This document shows, one piece after another, positions 1 through 7,199 of a stretch of 32,310 bases of DNA. Source of the stretch: an uncultured Lachnospiraceae bacterium. Lineage in GTDB: Bacteria > Bacillota > Clostridia > Lachnospirales > Lachnospiraceae. The stretch spans positions 1-32,310 of the forward strand of contig CANQME010000030.1 in NCBI GenBank assembly GCA_947624815.1, read 5' to 3'. Under the pieces are notes generated by a model. It worked only from the letters and a program-made list of their open reading frames with translations. It was not told the DNA's origin and did no database searches. Every line of letters starts with the position of its first letter. Within the stretch, counting starts at the first letter, position 1. The translations under genes were made by a program, and so were the position numbers.

Positions 1-416
1 GAATCATTCTTCTTTCATAGAATAGTCCCATTTTATGACACCAGCAGCGGTCTGCAAATTCAACAGAATCCTATATTGTGTTGAACTCAGACGCTAAGGC
101 ACGGCAGGCACTGTATTTAGTGCCGGCCGAATCTACACAAAACCGGGACGGGAGATCGCGAGCCTGAGGTTGCATTTCCCGGAAGGGGTTATATCGACGG
201 CAGGAATGTCATGCAGTCTGGCGCGCTCGGCGGCAGAGGGGCGAAGCATATGCTCGCTTACGGATCCGCGGAGCAGGCCGGAGTGGCGGAGCCATGCACA
301 TTACCGGGCTTCTCTGGGAAGGCCGGGATGGCGAAGCCATACTTTGTTGCAAACCATGCAGATCCTGCGGCTTACCGCCCCTACCGAATCCGACCCGGAA
401 GAATGGAGGAAACCCT
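1..416. other. Leader region upstream of the first antiterminator gene
   Basis: No convincing protein gene of known family lies here. The stretch holds an inverted repeat TTCAACA/TGTTGAA (59-65 with 79-85), a small hairpin GGCACT/AGTGCC (107-112 with 119-124) and a GC-rich part from about 130 onward with short direct repeats (276-295 and 321-340). No T-run follows either hairpin, so neither looks like an intrinsic terminator. I could not pick a convincing promoter. Its position ahead of a loaP-like gene makes a transcribed 5' leader plausible, but that is inference. Confidence 0.4.
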
Positions 417-420
417 GTGA
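211..420 (+). CDS. Possible 69-residue leader ORF coupled to the antiterminator gene
   Basis: This short frame starts at ATG 211 behind a modest AGGA (202-205) and ends in TGA at 418-420. It overlaps the GTG start of the downstream antiterminator in a GTGA arrangement typical of translational coupling. It contains two in-frame repeats 45 nt apart (residue patterns AGVAEP and AGMAKP). I recognise no family. The repeats may exist at the DNA level and the frame may be a by-product, since the same region is open in the other two forward frames. Treat as a candidate leader peptide only. Confidence 0.2.
   Translation: MQSGALGGRGAKHMLAYGSAEQAGVAEPCTLPGFSGKAGMAKPYFVANHADPAAYRPYRIRPGRMEETL
276..340 (+). 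repeat. Direct repeat pair in the leader, 45-nt period
   Basis: Positions 276-295 and 321-340 match at 17 of 20 bases (both begin GGCCGG and end AGCCAT). A weaker third relative, GGGGCGAAGCAT, sits at 237-248. The 45-nt spacing is a multiple of three. Confidence 0.55.
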
Positions 421-1271
421 ACTGGTATGTACTTCAGACGATGACCGGCGAGGAGGAAAAGCTGGTGACGATGGTCCGAAGGATGCTTCCCACTGCGGTA
501 TACGGAGACTGCTTCGTACTGTATTACGAACAGCTCTGGAGGCGGCATGAAGGGGCCTTCGTCCATGTGGCGAGAGCATTTCCGGGCTATGTCTTTATCA
601 CGGCGGAGAAGCCGGACGCACTCTTCTTTGAGCTGAAGCGGGTGCCGGCCATGTCGAAGATGATGGCAGGAGACAATCTGGCAGGGGACAATCTGTATTT
701 TTTAGCAGTAGAGCCGGAGGAAGCGGCGTTCCTTGGCCGGATCATGAATGAAAAGCATGTGATCGGGCTTTCCTACCTGGCGACCGACGGCCACGGCCAT
801 GTCCGCCAGACGGCGGGACCGCTGAAGACATGCCTGCAGCAGGTCGTCCGATATAACTATAGAAAGCGCAGCGCCGTCATCCGGCTGAGCCTTGCCGGGT
901 GCGAGAAGCAGATCCCTCTGGGGATCATTCTGCCGGAGGATATTCGCCGGCAGCTGCGGTACGGCAAGGTGGAGGCGCCGATTGCGATGCCGGAGAGATA
1001 CCAGTTCCAGACCGGCGTATATGAGATATCGTCGGACGGCTGCCAGAGCGGAACGGATAAGCGACGGTCTCAATCAGGCAGCCAGGAAGCGCCTGCAGAG
1101 GGGAACGGAGAGTTCCTGCCCGGCGATATCGTAACGGTGATCAACGGCGATCTGGCCGGTATGACCGGAACGGTCAGTAAGATGAAGAAACATACGGTGA
1201 AGCTGAACATCCATTTCCTGGGCCAGCAGTTGGATATCGAGGTAGGGGCCGGGGAAGTGCAGAAGCTGTAA
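417..1271 (+). CDS. loaP: LoaP-type NusG paralogue with an extra C-terminal KOW domain
   Basis: Predicted specialised NusG antiterminator that binds RNA polymerase and promotes readthrough of a long biosynthetic operon; LoaP proteins are known for polysaccharide and antibiotic clusters in Firmicutes. The start is GTG 417, with GGAGGA at 405-410, giving 284 residues. The N-terminal NGN domain opens with WYVLQTMTGEEEK and contains FPGYVFI and the VPAMSKM region. A LoaP-like KOW segment follows at about 134-176 (GPL..., YRKRSAVIRL, PLGIILPEDI). After a polar linker of about 55 residues comes a second, more canonical KOW (about 235-284, GDIVTVINGDLAGMTGTVSK). LoaP proteins are normally about 170-190 residues, so the second KOW is an addition. 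The paralogue at 1355 lacks it. Confidence 0.85.
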   Translation: MNWYVLQTMTGEEEKLVTMVRRMLPTAVYGDCFVLYYEQLWRRHEGAFVHVARAFPGYVFITAEKPDALFFELKRVPAMSKMMAGDNLAGDNLYFLAVEPEEAAFLGRIMNEKHVIGLSYLATDGHGHVRQTAGPLKTCLQQVVRYNYRKRSAVIRLSLAGCEKQIPLGIILPEDIRRQLRYGKVEAPIAMPERYQFQTGVYEISSDGCQSGTDKRRSQSGSQEAPAEGNGEFLPGDIVTVINGDLAGMTGTVSKMKKHTVKLNIHFLGQQLDIEVGAGEVQKL

Positions 1272-1354
1272 AGGCGAAAGTTGAAAGCCGACGGGAAGGC
1301 GCGGGGAGCGAGTGTGCGTCCGGCCGGACAGATCCGCAGAGAGGAGGGAACGGT

Positions 1355-1933
1355 ATGCTCTGGTACATGTTAAAAACCTGGACAGGTCGGGAAGAAGAGC
1401 TGATCCGCGAGATTCGCCGGACGGTACCGCCGGGGATGTACCATGAATGCTTCCTTATCCGCGTGGAGCGGATCTGGCGAAAACAGCAGCATAACGTTCT
1501 TCATACGGAATTGCTGTTCCCCGGATGCGTGTTCATCACCTGCCGGCAGACAGAACCGCTGCTTCGAAGACTGGAAATGGTCCCGGCCATGTCGCGCATG
1601 ATCGCTTTGGGAGGAATGAATCTGCTGCCGCTGATGAAAACGGATGCAGAATTCCTGGAGCAGATATCCGGGGAGGATCATTTGGTACGGCTTTCCCGTG
1701 TTGAGAAGGAAGCTGATGGGACGGTGATGAAGGTCAGCGGACCGTTGGAAGCTTTTGGCGGGGATGTGGAGAGGTATCAGTTCAAGAAGCGGTATGCGAT
1801 CGCACGGCATAGGTTCCTGGGGGAAGATATGAGCTTCAGTCTGGGGATTCTGTTGGAGGAAGATATTGAGAACAGGGTGCTCTATGAAGGGCTTGGAGTG
1901 AGTGCGGAAGAGCCGATGAGGGCGATTGGGTAG
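1355..1933 (+). CDS. loaP: LoaP-type NusG paralogue, second copy
   Basis: 192-residue NusG-family protein starting at ATG 1355 behind GAGGAGGG (1341-1348). It has an NGN domain (WYMLKTWTGREEEL, FPGCVFI, EMVPAMSRMI) and a LoaP-like KOW segment at about 128-170 (GPLEAFGG, FKKRYAIARH, SLGILLEEDI). It is clearly homologous to the preceding gene through the first KOW but has normal LoaP length. It lies 84 nt downstream of that gene and 74 nt upstream of the sugar transferase, so it is positioned to act on the polysaccharide operon. Which of the two proteins does so, or whether they act on different leaders or as a pair, cannot be read from sequence. Confidence 0.85.
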   Translation: MLWYMLKTWTGREEELIREIRRTVPPGMYHECFLIRVERIWRKQQHNVLHTELLFPGCVFITCRQTEPLLRRLEMVPAMSRMIALGGMNLLPLMKTDAEFLEQISGEDHLVRLSRVEKEADGTVMKVSGPLEAFGGDVERYQFKKRYAIARHRFLGEDMSFSLGILLEEDIENRVLYEGLGVSAEEPMRAIG

Positions 1934-2007
1934 ATGAGGTCAGAAAATTGAATTGATCATTCTTCAGGATTTGTTCAGATAATAAGTTTTACAGGAGAAA
2001 AAGAGCT

Positions 2008-3390
2008 TTGACAGACATAAAACATGATCTGGGACTAAGGGCCATGAAGGTGCTGAATGTAGCACTTATCACGGCCTCTTTTGCTGTATGTTGGTATTTA
2101 TATTATGCACCTAGGACATATTCTCCGTTCTTTAACAGAGGAAACTGGGCTATGATCGCGTTATTCGCGCTGATCTACATAACATACTGTAAAGTCTATG
2201 ACGCCCTGATTATCTCGATCAACCAGGCGTCAGAGGTGATTTACAGCCAGGCTTTAGCTGCCGGGATTTCGGATGTCATCCTGTACGTGGTCATCTTTCT
2301 TCTGACGAAGCATATTCCACATCCGGCGCCGCTTTTTCTGACTTTTTTCTTCCAGATTATCCTAGCAGGGATATGGACTGGAATAGCGAGAGTCTGGTAT
2401 TTCGCGGTGTTCCCGCCGAAAAGGACTGCTGTGATCTATGACAAGAGACCGGGACTGGAAACATTAGTTAGTGAATATGGTCTCTGGAAAAAGTTTGATA
2501 TCCAGGTGACTGTGAGCGTGGAAGAGTATCTGAAAAAACCTGCGGTACTGGATGGAGCGAAAGTAGTATTCTTAAGCGGCATCCACAGCCATGAACGGAA
2601 TATTATCCTGAAGAGGTGTATTCGGGATGGCATAGAGATCTATGTAATACCTCGAATCGGCGATACGATTATGAGCGGGGCGAAGCAGATGCATATGTTG
2701 CATCTTCCAATCCTGAATGTGGAGTGGCAGAACCCGCCAGCGGAATATCTGATCGTGAAGAGGATACTGGATATCGTATTCGCAGGAATCGCGTTGGTGA
2801 TTGCATCTCCGTTCATGATTATTACGGCCATTGCCATCAAGATGACGGATGGCGGGCCTGTGTTCTATAAACAGAAGCGGCTTACCAAGAATGGACAGGA
2901 GTTTTATGTAATGAAGTTCCGGTCCATGAGAGTGGACGCGGAGAAGGACGGAATCGCCAGGCTATCAGCTGGGGACAATGATGACAGAATCACATCTGTA
3001 GGGCGTGTCATCCGTAAGTGCCGGATTGACGAACTGCCACAGCTTTTTAATATCTTGGAAGGATCGATGACGATTGTTGGGCCGCGGCCGGAAAGGCCGG
3101 AGATTGCGGCACAGTATATGGATGAACTGCCGGAGTTTGTGTTGCGTCTGAAAGGGAAGGCGGGGCTGACCGGATACGCGCAGGTATATGGAAAGTACAA
3201 TACGGAGCCGTATGATAAGCTTCAGATGGATCTGATGTATCTGTCACATCCGAGTATTGTGGAAGATTTGCGGATTATGTTTACGACGGTGAAAATTTTG
3301 TTTATGCCAGAAAGTACAGAAGGAGTTGCAGTTGGACAGACGACGGCAACGAGGGAGTCTGGGTCACACTTAACTGCACGTCAAGAATGA
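2008..3390 (+). CDS. Polyprenyl-phosphate sugar phosphotransferase (initiating transferase)
   Basis: Transfers a sugar-1-phosphate from a nucleotide sugar to undecaprenyl phosphate, the first membrane step of repeat-unit assembly. 460 residues with about four hydrophobic segments in the N-terminal 130 residues, a central soluble linker domain, then the bacterial sugar-transferase domain from about residue 250. That domain has a further hydrophobic helix (KRILDIVFAGIALVIASPFM), KFRSM near 302, DELPQLFN near 340, GPRPERP near 357 and GKAGLTGYAQV. The start is TTG 2008 with AGGAGA at 1993-1998; ATG 2044 is possible but has no good ribosome binding site. Sugar specificity is unknown. First structural gene after the LoaP pair. 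Confidence 0.93.
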   Translation: MTDIKHDLGLRAMKVLNVALITASFAVCWYLYYAPRTYSPFFNRGNWAMIALFALIYITYCKVYDALIISINQASEVIYSQALAAGISDVILYVVIFLLTKHIPHPAPLFLTFFFQIILAGIWTGIARVWYFAVFPPKRTAVIYDKRPGLETLVSEYGLWKKFDIQVTVSVEEYLKKPAVLDGAKVVFLSGIHSHERNIILKRCIRDGIEIYVIPRIGDTIMSGAKQMHMLHLPILNVEWQNPPAEYLIVKRILDIVFAGIALVIASPFMIITAIAIKMTDGGPVFYKQKRLTKNGQEFYVMKFRSMRVDAEKDGIARLSAGDNDDRITSVGRVIRKCRIDELPQLFNILEGSMTIVGPRPERPEIAAQYMDELPEFVLRLKGKAGLTGYAQVYGKYNTEPYDKLQMDLMYLSHPSIVEDLRIMFTTVKILFMPESTEGVAVGQTTATRESGSHLTARQE

Positions 3391-3402
3391 GTTGGGAGAT
3401 GC

Positions 3403-3624
3403 GTGAGGATATCTAAAATCAAGAACCGAATATGGAAAGTCCTTCTGTCCGCTACTTCTTGGAGGAGACGACATGAGCATTCGATATGACCATATAAGAG
3501 AATCTTCAGGTTAGTATACGACTTGATTATTCATGTTATTGAAAACAGTATATGGTTGGCGAGGAAGATGAAGTTGTTGTCGGAAATTAAATCGGAACTT
3601 TTTCATATTAGAAGAATGAATTGA
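3403..3624 (+). pseudogene. Possible broken small gene of unknown family
   Basis: A frame beginning at GTG 3403 (GGGAG upstream) runs 28 codons to TGA at 3487. The same frame then stays open for another 45 codons, to TGA 3622. The conceptual product is basic and partly hydrophobic (KIKNRIWKVL before the stop, FRLVYDLIIHVIENSIW after it). I recognise no family. It may be a decayed gene fragment at the join between the conserved and AT-rich parts of the cluster, or chance. A separate 13-codon frame with a strong GGAGGAGA site starts at 3473. Confidence 0.2.
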
Positions 3625-3639
3625 GAGTAGGAAACCAAA

Positions 3640-4395
3640 ATGGAAATATCGATAGCTATTGTGACTTACAATAATATGGCGACAATCAAGAAGTGCATTG
3701 AATCCATTTATAATTATTCTATGAAACCTGACATAAAGTTTTATATAATTGATAATGGATCAACAGATGGAACTAAAGAATGGATTAAAGAGAATTACCC
3801 GGATATTTGTCTTATTCAAAATATAAGAAATATTGGTTTTGGAAGAGCACATAATCAGATACTTCCATATATAACCAAAGGATACCATTTTATTATCAAT
3901 CCAGATATTGAGATAAAAGAAGATGTGGTTAGTTCCCTCATTGATTATATGGAAAAAAACACAGAAGTACATATAGTTACTCCCGAGATTCGAAATCCGA
4001 ATGGGAGCATACAGTATTTGCCTAAAAATGATCCCACAATTCGATACCTTATTATAAGTAAAATACCAGGATTTCACTATTTGCGAAAACAGTATACCAG
4101 ACAGGAAGAAAATATGACAGATCCAACAGACATTGAATTCTGTACGGGCTGCTTTTTTTGTATCCGTAGCCAGACTTACAAAGCAGTAGGAGGATTTGAT
4201 GAACGGTATTTTATGTATTTTGAGGATGCAGATTTATCAAGGGAGATACGAAAACGTGGCAATAGTATTGTGTATTATCCATTAACAAATGTTTATCATG
4301 TGTGGAAACGGGAGAATGTAAGAAGAATAAGGGGTATAAAGCGAGAAGTCAAATCTATGATTCAGTACTTTGATAAATGGGGATGGAGGTATTAA
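3640..4395 (+). CDS. GT2 family glycosyltransferase
   Basis: Cytoplasmic GT-A-fold glycosyltransferase, predicted to add one sugar to the lipid-linked repeat unit. 251 residues: N-terminal IAIVTYNN, DNGSTDGT near 37-45, the NPDIEI metal/nucleotide-binding region near 86-91, and CTGCFFCIRS followed by GGFDERYFMYFEDADLS near 165-195. This arrangement is typical of the WbbL/rhamnosyltransferase-like branch, but the sugar cannot be assigned. Codon use is strongly AT-biased compared with the genes before it, marking the start of the AT-rich block. It is 6 nt upstream of the next gene, so co-transcribed. Confidence 0.88.
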   Translation: MEISIAIVTYNNMATIKKCIESIYNYSMKPDIKFYIIDNGSTDGTKEWIKENYPDICLIQNIRNIGFGRAHNQILPYITKGYHFIINPDIEIKEDVVSSLIDYMEKNTEVHIVTPEIRNPNGSIQYLPKNDPTIRYLIISKIPGFHYLRKQYTRQEENMTDPTDIEFCTGCFFCIRSQTYKAVGGFDERYFMYFEDADLSREIRKRGNSIVYYPLTNVYHVWKRENVRRIRGIKREVKSMIQYFDKWGWRY

Positions 4396-4401
4396 AAGTA
4401 A

Positions 4402-5568
4402 ATGAATATACTGCATATATCGCCATATTTACCGTCACTTAATGCAAATCATGCTGGTGGAGTATGCATGGGTAAAAGTGTACAAACTTTGTCAGAAAAA
4501 CACGACGTTACGGTTCTGTCATTTGTGATAACTGAACATGAAAAGAGGCTTTCAAAAGAATTAAAGGGGAATGTCGAATATCATGTTATAACGTTATCAA
4601 AACTGCAGAAAATATTCGATATTATAACGCATCCATGGTATCCTGCGTATTTTTCAGCACGAAGTTCTTTTAGATTCAAAAGGGAATTATTAAAACTTGT
4701 GAAGAAAAAGCATATTGAGGCTATTCATGCGGAATATGCTTCAATGGGACAATATATATGGATAAAACGAAGAATTCCTGGTATTCGTTATATTTTAACA
4801 GAACATGATTTCACGGAGCAATCCTATATTAGAAAAATTGAAAGAGAGAATCGTGGATGGAAAAGAATTATTCTTATGTGGCAGTTAAGGAAGATTCATT
4901 ATTGGGAAAAGAAGTTTTGTGAAAAAGCGGATGTGGTTTTAACGCTTTGTGATAAGGATAAAGAATTGCTTAATAGAAATTATCAAATAAATGATTTAAG
5001 AGTATTGAATCCGTATTATGGTGTAACGCATCCAATAAGTATTGATGCAGAAATAGTAGCAAATAGTATTTGTTTTATTGGTCAGATGGGGCGTCGGGAA
5101 AATTATGAAGCTGCTTATCGATTGATTGAAATAGCAAAACAAGTTAAGGAAAAGATAAAAGACTTGCAAGTCTATATTATTGGGAATGAACCAAATGAAT
5201 GTCTAATTAATATGACAAATGATTGGATACATGTGACAGGTTTTGTTGAAGATATAGATCAGGAAATTTCAAAATGCAGTTTAGGAGTATTTCCATTAAG
5301 CATGGGAGCTGGAATAAAATTAAAAGTACTCAGGTGTATGGCGCTTGGAATACCGGTGATTACAACAGATGTAGGAGCAGAAGGAATAGATGAAACAGGA
5401 ACCTCACTAACTATTGCACAATCAGATGACGAATTTGTATATCAAATTGAAAAATTGTTACAAGGAGGCAAAGAATATAGCAACTGTGTTCAAAAAGGCC
5501 TGAAGTTAATTAATAGTAAATTCAACTGGAGTACTAGTAGAGATGTTCTTAACGTTCTTTATCAATAA
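4402..5568 (+). CDS. GT4 family glycosyltransferase
   Basis: GT-B-fold retaining glycosyltransferase of 388 residues. The N-terminal acceptor domain starts MNILHISPYLP and includes NHAGGVCMGK. The C-terminal donor domain carries ICFIGQMGRRENYEA, then GAGIKLKVLRCMALGIPVI and TTDVGAEGI (about 300-330), the usual donor-binding stretch with E or its replacement near the GxxxK segment. The start ATG 4402 follows GGAGG (4385-4389), which lies in the end of the preceding gene. AT-rich. Donor and linkage unknown. Confidence 0.88.
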   Translation: MNILHISPYLPSLNANHAGGVCMGKSVQTLSEKHDVTVLSFVITEHEKRLSKELKGNVEYHVITLSKLQKIFDIITHPWYPAYFSARSSFRFKRELLKLVKKKHIEAIHAEYASMGQYIWIKRRIPGIRYILTEHDFTEQSYIRKIERENRGWKRIILMWQLRKIHYWEKKFCEKADVVLTLCDKDKELLNRNYQINDLRVLNPYYGVTHPISIDAEIVANSICFIGQMGRRENYEAAYRLIEIAKQVKEKIKDLQVYIIGNEPNECLINMTNDWIHVTGFVEDIDQEISKCSLGVFPLSMGAGIKLKVLRCMALGIPVITTDVGAEGIDETGTSLTIAQSDDEFVYQIEKLLQGGKEYSNCVQKGLKLINSKFNWSTSRDVLNVLYQ

Positions 5569-5629
5569 TTTCATCGTGTTATGAGTGAGTTAAGAACAGT
5601 TTTTTGACGGGTAAGGAGATAATAACTCA

Positions 5630-6823
5630 ATGGCGGAATATCTTTACTTTATTATGACCTGTGTTTGTCATTTATTTGCTTTAATTAATAATTTAATATA
5701 TTCAGATATAAACTCAATATATGTTCTTTTTGAATATAGCTTGGTAATGGTGGGATGTATCTTTATGTATTTGGTGTATATTTATACAAAAAAGGACAAC
5801 TCAAGGTTATTAAAGCGATTTCATATTAATGTGAGATATAGATATTTTCATACTTTTGTTTTTATTTTGGCATTAGCAACGTTATTGTTTTATTTGCATA
5901 CCGGAGTGGGAAGAGCTGAATCATATGTTCAAGCATCGTATTCACAATTATTTAGCGTATTGAATATTAACACTATAATTTGGATTTATTATTTTTTATG
6001 CAGAGAAAGGCATAAGAGCAACCTGTTTTGGATAAATATAGCCATTTACATATTATACAGATTACTCCAAGGTTGGTCTGCAATATTACTGGAAATCTTT
6101 TTCTTTGAATTGTATTTTTTATTAAAGAGACATGGGGTGGAGTATAAAAAGATAGGTGTAAAGAGAACTATTTTATGTATTATTTCGATAGGATTGATTA
6201 TTATAGGAGGAGGAATTGTATATAGCTATGCTTCACCTATAAAGTATATGATTCGATATTTTGCACCACTCTCAGAAGTTCAATTCCTGAGTTGGGGAGA
6301 AGGTATTAGTCGTTTGACTAGCCGATTAACATATTTAGATAGTGCGGTAAAAACTAGTATTTACGGAGATAGGATTATTGAAATATATAAATCACAAGGA
6401 AATGATTTCATAGAGTTGTTATCAATTTTACGTCCTCTTGTGCCACGGAGTATAATGCCCAATAAAGAATTTCAAAATTTAGGTTCTTGTGTATATACAG
6501 GAATATCTGGTATAAAAAATATTAATATCTCAGATTCAAATGGTATAATAAATTATGCATACTTACTATTTGCAATAAATCCGATAGTAGCTATATTATG
6601 GTTCGTCTTTTTTGCAATAATATATTGCAGTATTAGAGAAATATTAGGAGTTTTTGAAGAAGAACCTGGACAGTTTGAAATGCTTATTTTCTACATAACA
6701 TTTGGATTGAGTAAAACAGGAAATATTGAGGTACAATTTACTCAAACATATTTGAAATTGTTTTTTTTCATACCAATATTATTCTTATTAGGGATTATAA
6801 GGCTATATAAGAAAACAACTTAG
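5630..6823 (+). CDS. wzy: Wzy-like oligosaccharide repeat-unit polymerase
   Basis: Integral membrane protein of 397 residues, about ten hydrophobic segments, predicted to polymerise flipped repeat units on the outer face of the membrane. The features that support Wzy are the overall topology, a large extracytoplasmic loop in the middle to C-terminal third containing SRLTYLDS and PRSIMPNK (both recurrent in the repeat-unit polymerase family), and the gene's place among glycosyltransferases with a separate Wzx flippase downstream. Start ATG 5630 with AAGGAG about 12 nt upstream. Sequence conservation in this family is weak, so the call rests on topology and context. Confidence 0.75.
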   Translation: MAEYLYFIMTCVCHLFALINNLIYSDINSIYVLFEYSLVMVGCIFMYLVYIYTKKDNSRLLKRFHINVRYRYFHTFVFILALATLLFYLHTGVGRAESYVQASYSQLFSVLNINTIIWIYYFLCRERHKSNLFWINIAIYILYRLLQGWSAILLEIFFFELYFLLKRHGVEYKKIGVKRTILCIISIGLIIIGGGIVYSYASPIKYMIRYFAPLSEVQFLSWGEGISRLTSRLTYLDSAVKTSIYGDRIIEIYKSQGNDFIELLSILRPLVPRSIMPNKEFQNLGSCVYTGISGIKNINISDSNGIINYAYLLFAINPIVAILWFVFFAIIYCSIREILGVFEEEPGQFEMLIFYITFGLSKTGNIEVQFTQTYLKLFFFIPILFLLGIIRLYKKTT

Positions 6824-7184
6824 AGAATAGATTAAGAAATTAGCTATGAAAAATCAAGCTTTAATTAGCAAAAAGTTCCTACTGATATTGAGATCAAAAA
6901 GGGTGACCTTAATTTATATTTCCTAAGGGTGCTTATTTCCAAGAATCTCGTTTCGTAGGCAATCAGTCGAGGATGAAGTCTGCGTCATAGATCATCAATT
7001 TCCAGACGACGCAGACAAGTTTGGCTCTTCTCAAAAAGTTGGTGATAGACATTGAGAAAACCACGTAAAATCAATGGTTTGAGGGGATCTGATATCGATA
7101 AAAACATAAAAATGGCATACCTTAACCAGACCTATTAAACGCAAAAAAAGAAAGGGAAATGGTGTATTCGGCTATGAATACATT
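6824..7184. other. 361-nt gap with IS-like terminus and junction repeat
   Basis: No gene is visible. The stretch holds an inverted repeat GTCTGCGTC/GACGCAGAC (6978-6986 with 7008-7016, 21-nt loop, no T-run), a segment resembling an ISL3-type terminal repeat (7023-7046, GGCTCTTCTC followed by AAAAAGTTGGTGAT) and, at its right end, a sequence shared with the region before the flippase gene (7137-7199). It looks like scar tissue from a past insertion or cassette exchange between the polymerase and the next glycosyltransferase. Confidence 0.5.
7023..7046 (+). repeat. ISL3-like terminal sequence (solo)
   Basis: GGCTCTTCTC followed by AAAAAGTTGGTGAT resembles termini of ISL3-family elements. A related sequence occurs in the opposite orientation at 27645-27670 (AATCACCAACTTTT and GGAGAACCC), sharing AAAAGTTGGTGAT exactly. 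No transposase frame is attached here. Confidence 0.4.
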
Positions 7185-7199
7185 ATGCAAGCGAAAATG
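7137..7199 (+). repeat. Junction repeat, copy 1 (before the second GT4 gene)
   Basis: From AAACGC through GGTGTATTCGG to the ATG at 7197 this stretch aligns with 15478-15549 before the Wzx gene. Both contain AAAGAAAGG, TGGTGTATTCGG, AATACAT and CAAG in the same order with only small gaps. The downstream genes are unrelated. Confidence 0.6.

Noticed and set aside
107-124. Hairpin GGCACT/AGTGCC considered as an attenuator of the loaP leader
   Set aside because: Only six base pairs and no U-tract; no competing structure was found by eye.
170-550. 126-residue forward frame overlapping the leader and the loaP start
   Set aside because: It overlaps the well-supported NusG-like gene in another frame, has low-complexity Arg/Ser-rich composition and no family match.
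6978-7016. Inverted repeat GTCTGCGTC/GACGCAGAC considered as a terminator
   Set aside because: The loop is 21 nt and no T-run follows, so I list it only as part of the gap description.
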